NCBI GenBank assembly: GCA_943789485.1
Contig: CALSUH010000008.1
Location: forward strand, 1-64,000
Source: an uncultured Pseudomonadales bacterium
Lineage (GTDB): Bacteria > Pseudomonadota > Gammaproteobacteria > Pseudomonadales > Pseudohongiellaceae
Direction: 5' to 3'
DNA length: 64,000 bases
Of the stretch, positions 62,771 through 64,000 are shown piece after piece; the first letter of the stretch is position 1, and each line of letters opens with the position of its first letter. The position numbers and the translations under genes were made by a program. The notes below the pieces were generated by a model. It saw only the letters and a program-made list of their open reading frames with translations. It did not search any database and had not been told where the DNA came from.

Positions 62771-64000
62771 TTAGGCAAACCGACTTTGAATTTTCCGCAG
62801 AGCTGTAAAAAGCTGCTCTACTTCTTCAAGGGTATTATAGAACGCAAACGAAGCCCGAGCTGTACCGGGAATCTCGTAAAACTCCATTAACGGCATCGCA
62901 CAATGATGACCGGTGCGAACTGCAATGCCCTGCTGGTCCAGCAGGGTACCAATATCACTAGGGTGAAGGCCTTCAATTGTAAAGGACATCACTGGCACTT
63001 TGTTAGCGGCAGTGCCAACCACCGTCATGCCCGGCACGCTGGCGACGAGGTCGTTGGCGCGCCGCAGCAGTGCGTTTTCAGCAGCTTCCATCGCGCCGCG
63101 ATCAAGGCTTGCCAGATAATCAATAGCTGCCCCTAGGCCCACGGCTTCGGCAACGGCCGGAGTGCCGGCTTCGAATTTGTAGGGCAGGGTGTTGTAAGTG
63201 GTGCCTGCAAAACTCACCCGTTCGATCATTTCGCCGCCACCTTGCCAAGGGGGCATGGCTTCCAGCAAATCGGCTTTGCCATACAATATGCCAATGCCGG
63301 TAGGGCCAAACATCTTGTGGGCTGAGAACACGTAAAAGTCGCAGTCCAGGGCCTGAACATCTACCTGAAAGTGGGGTACTGCTTGGGCGCCGTCGATTAG
63401 GGTAATTACTCCCTGTGCTTTGGCTTTAGCGACCATGTCAGCAACCGGGTTTATCGTGCCCAGCGCGTTAGAGACATGGTTAAAGGCCAAAATACGGGTG
63501 CGCTCACCCAGTAGGCAGTGGAAAGATTCCCTATCCAACTCACCTTCAGGGGTGACCCCAATGGGTACTACTTTAGCGCCGGTGCGCTCGGCCAGTATCT
63601 GCCAAGGCACAATATTGGCGTGATGCTCCATCTGACTTAGCAAAATTTCGTCACCGGGTTTAAGTTTCTCAGTGAGGCCGTTGGCGACTAAATTGATGGC
63701 TTCAGTTGCGCCTCGGGTCCAGATGATCTGCCGCGAACTGGGTGCGTTCAGAAACTTCTGAACCTTCTCGCGGGCACTTTCGAAGGCATTGGTGGCGCGA
63801 TCACCAAGGGTGTGAGCGCCACGATGCACATTGGAATGCATTTCCCGGTAGTAGCGGTCCATGGCTAGCAATACCGCCTCAGGGCGTTGCGAGGAGGCGC
63901 CGTTGTCAAGATAAACCAAAGGCTTGCCGTTCACCTGCTGTGACAGTGTAGGGAAATCCCGTCGTACCGCTTCTACATCAAATTGCGGCGGGGCGGTCTT
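62771..64000 (-). CDS. sufS: cysteine desulfurase SufS, 5' end outside the window
   Basis: A PLP-dependent desulfurase of at least 409 codons in the window. Motifs: VYLDNGASSQRPEAV at the N-terminus, the PLP lysine in SAHKMFGPTGIGILYG, and the catalytic cysteine in RTGHHCAMPL. Upstream of the GTG at 63934 the frame stays open to the window edge and reads FDVEAVRRDFPTLSQQVNGK, the normal N-terminus of SufS, so the true start lies beyond 64000. It supplies sulfur for Fe-S clusters to SufE. sufBCD are presumably just outside. Confidence 0.95.
   Translation of the reverse strand, partial: KTAPPQFDVEAVRRDFPTLSQQVNGKPLVYLDNGASSQRPEAVLLAMDRYYREMHSNVHRGAHTLGDRATNAFESAREKVQKFLNAPSSRQIIWTRGATEAINLVANGLTEKLKPGDEILLSQMEHHANIVPWQILAERTGAKVVPIGVTPEGELDRESFHCLLGERTRILAFNHVSNALGTINPVADMVAKAKAQGVITLIDGAQAVPHFQVDVQALDCDFYVFSAHKMFGPTGIGILYGKADLLEAMPPWQGGGEMIERVSFAGTTYNTLPYKFEAGTPAVAEAVGLGAAIDYLASLDRGAMEAAENALLRRANDLVASVPGMTVVGTAANKVPVMSFTIEGLHPSDIGTLLDQQGIAVRTGHHCAMPLMEFYEIPGTARASFAFYNTLEEVEQLFTALRKIQSRFA

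Noticed and set aside
1-64000. CRISPR arrays, tRNA and rRNA genes
   Set aside because: No spaced direct repeats, no T-loop/acceptor-stem pattern and no rRNA segment were found by eye on either strand.

Overview
The window reads as a chromosomal segment of a free-living, aerobic, probably marine gammaproteobacterium. Two gene orders point to the Pseudomonadales/Cellvibrionales side of the class: ffh, rpsP-rimM-trmD-rplS, dsbC-hom-thrC-recJ, and alaS-lysC-csrA. The taxonomic placement is inference. No rRNA, tRNA, prophage or CRISPR array was seen.

Layout. 0-3.7 kb: a decayed TetR / aldehyde dehydrogenase / MDR oxidoreductase operon that still has a near-consensus promoter with a palindromic operator. 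3.7-6.8 kb: accessory DNA with two oppositely oriented IS3-family remnants, a membrane protein/Xre regulator pair behind tandem palindromes, a DUF2306-like membrane protein, and a worn-down HTH/AbiEii-like toxin-antitoxin pair. 6.8-13.6 kb: YczE-like membrane protein, tadA, a lipoprotein, purL, a NIF3/CutA-like protein and a Nudix hydrolase. 13.7-16.7 kb: phage-shock module pspF // pspABC, with a sigma54 promoter and IHF site between the divergent genes and a PspC carrying two PspC domains. 16.8-23.5 kb: serine hydrolase, the DUF3501 / Fe-S oxidoreductase / rubrerythrin set next to divergent oxyR, then a metallophosphoesterase and a phosphopantetheinyl transferase. 23.5-35.4 kb: CorC-like protein, CcsA/YpjD-like protein, ffh, the rpsP operon, dsbC, hom, thrC, recJ. 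35.4-42.1 kb: a truncated rhodanese, a secreted protein of unknown function, a DsbD with a duplicated N-terminal region, and two pseudogenes (serine hydrolase, PhzF). 42.2-49.3 kb: PP2C phosphatase, AI-2E/PerM permease, alaS, lysC, csrA. 49.3-59.1 kb: an oxidative accessory block with a Tat-exported spermidine-dehydrogenase-like flavoprotein, a Baeyer-Villiger-type monooxygenase, a haem c plus type II copper monooxygenase-like protein, a companion secreted protein, and a TonB-receptor-like protein with a glycine-rich plug insert. 59.7-64 kb: selO, a 55-bp perfect hairpin repeat, and the end of a suf operon (sufS-sufA-sufT-sufE) that runs off the window.

How it fits together. Several units concern envelope and redox homeostasis: Psp stress response, OxyR/rubrerythrin, DsbC/DsbD disulfide handling, SelO and Suf. 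About ten frameshifts or stops are confined to accessory genes, while the very long core genes (purL, alaS, recJ, dsbD, ffh) are intact. That favours real gene decay over uniform sequencing error. The exceptions worth checking are the two single-base shifts inside signal-peptide regions at 53.5 and 55.0 kb, because the rest of both genes is well preserved.
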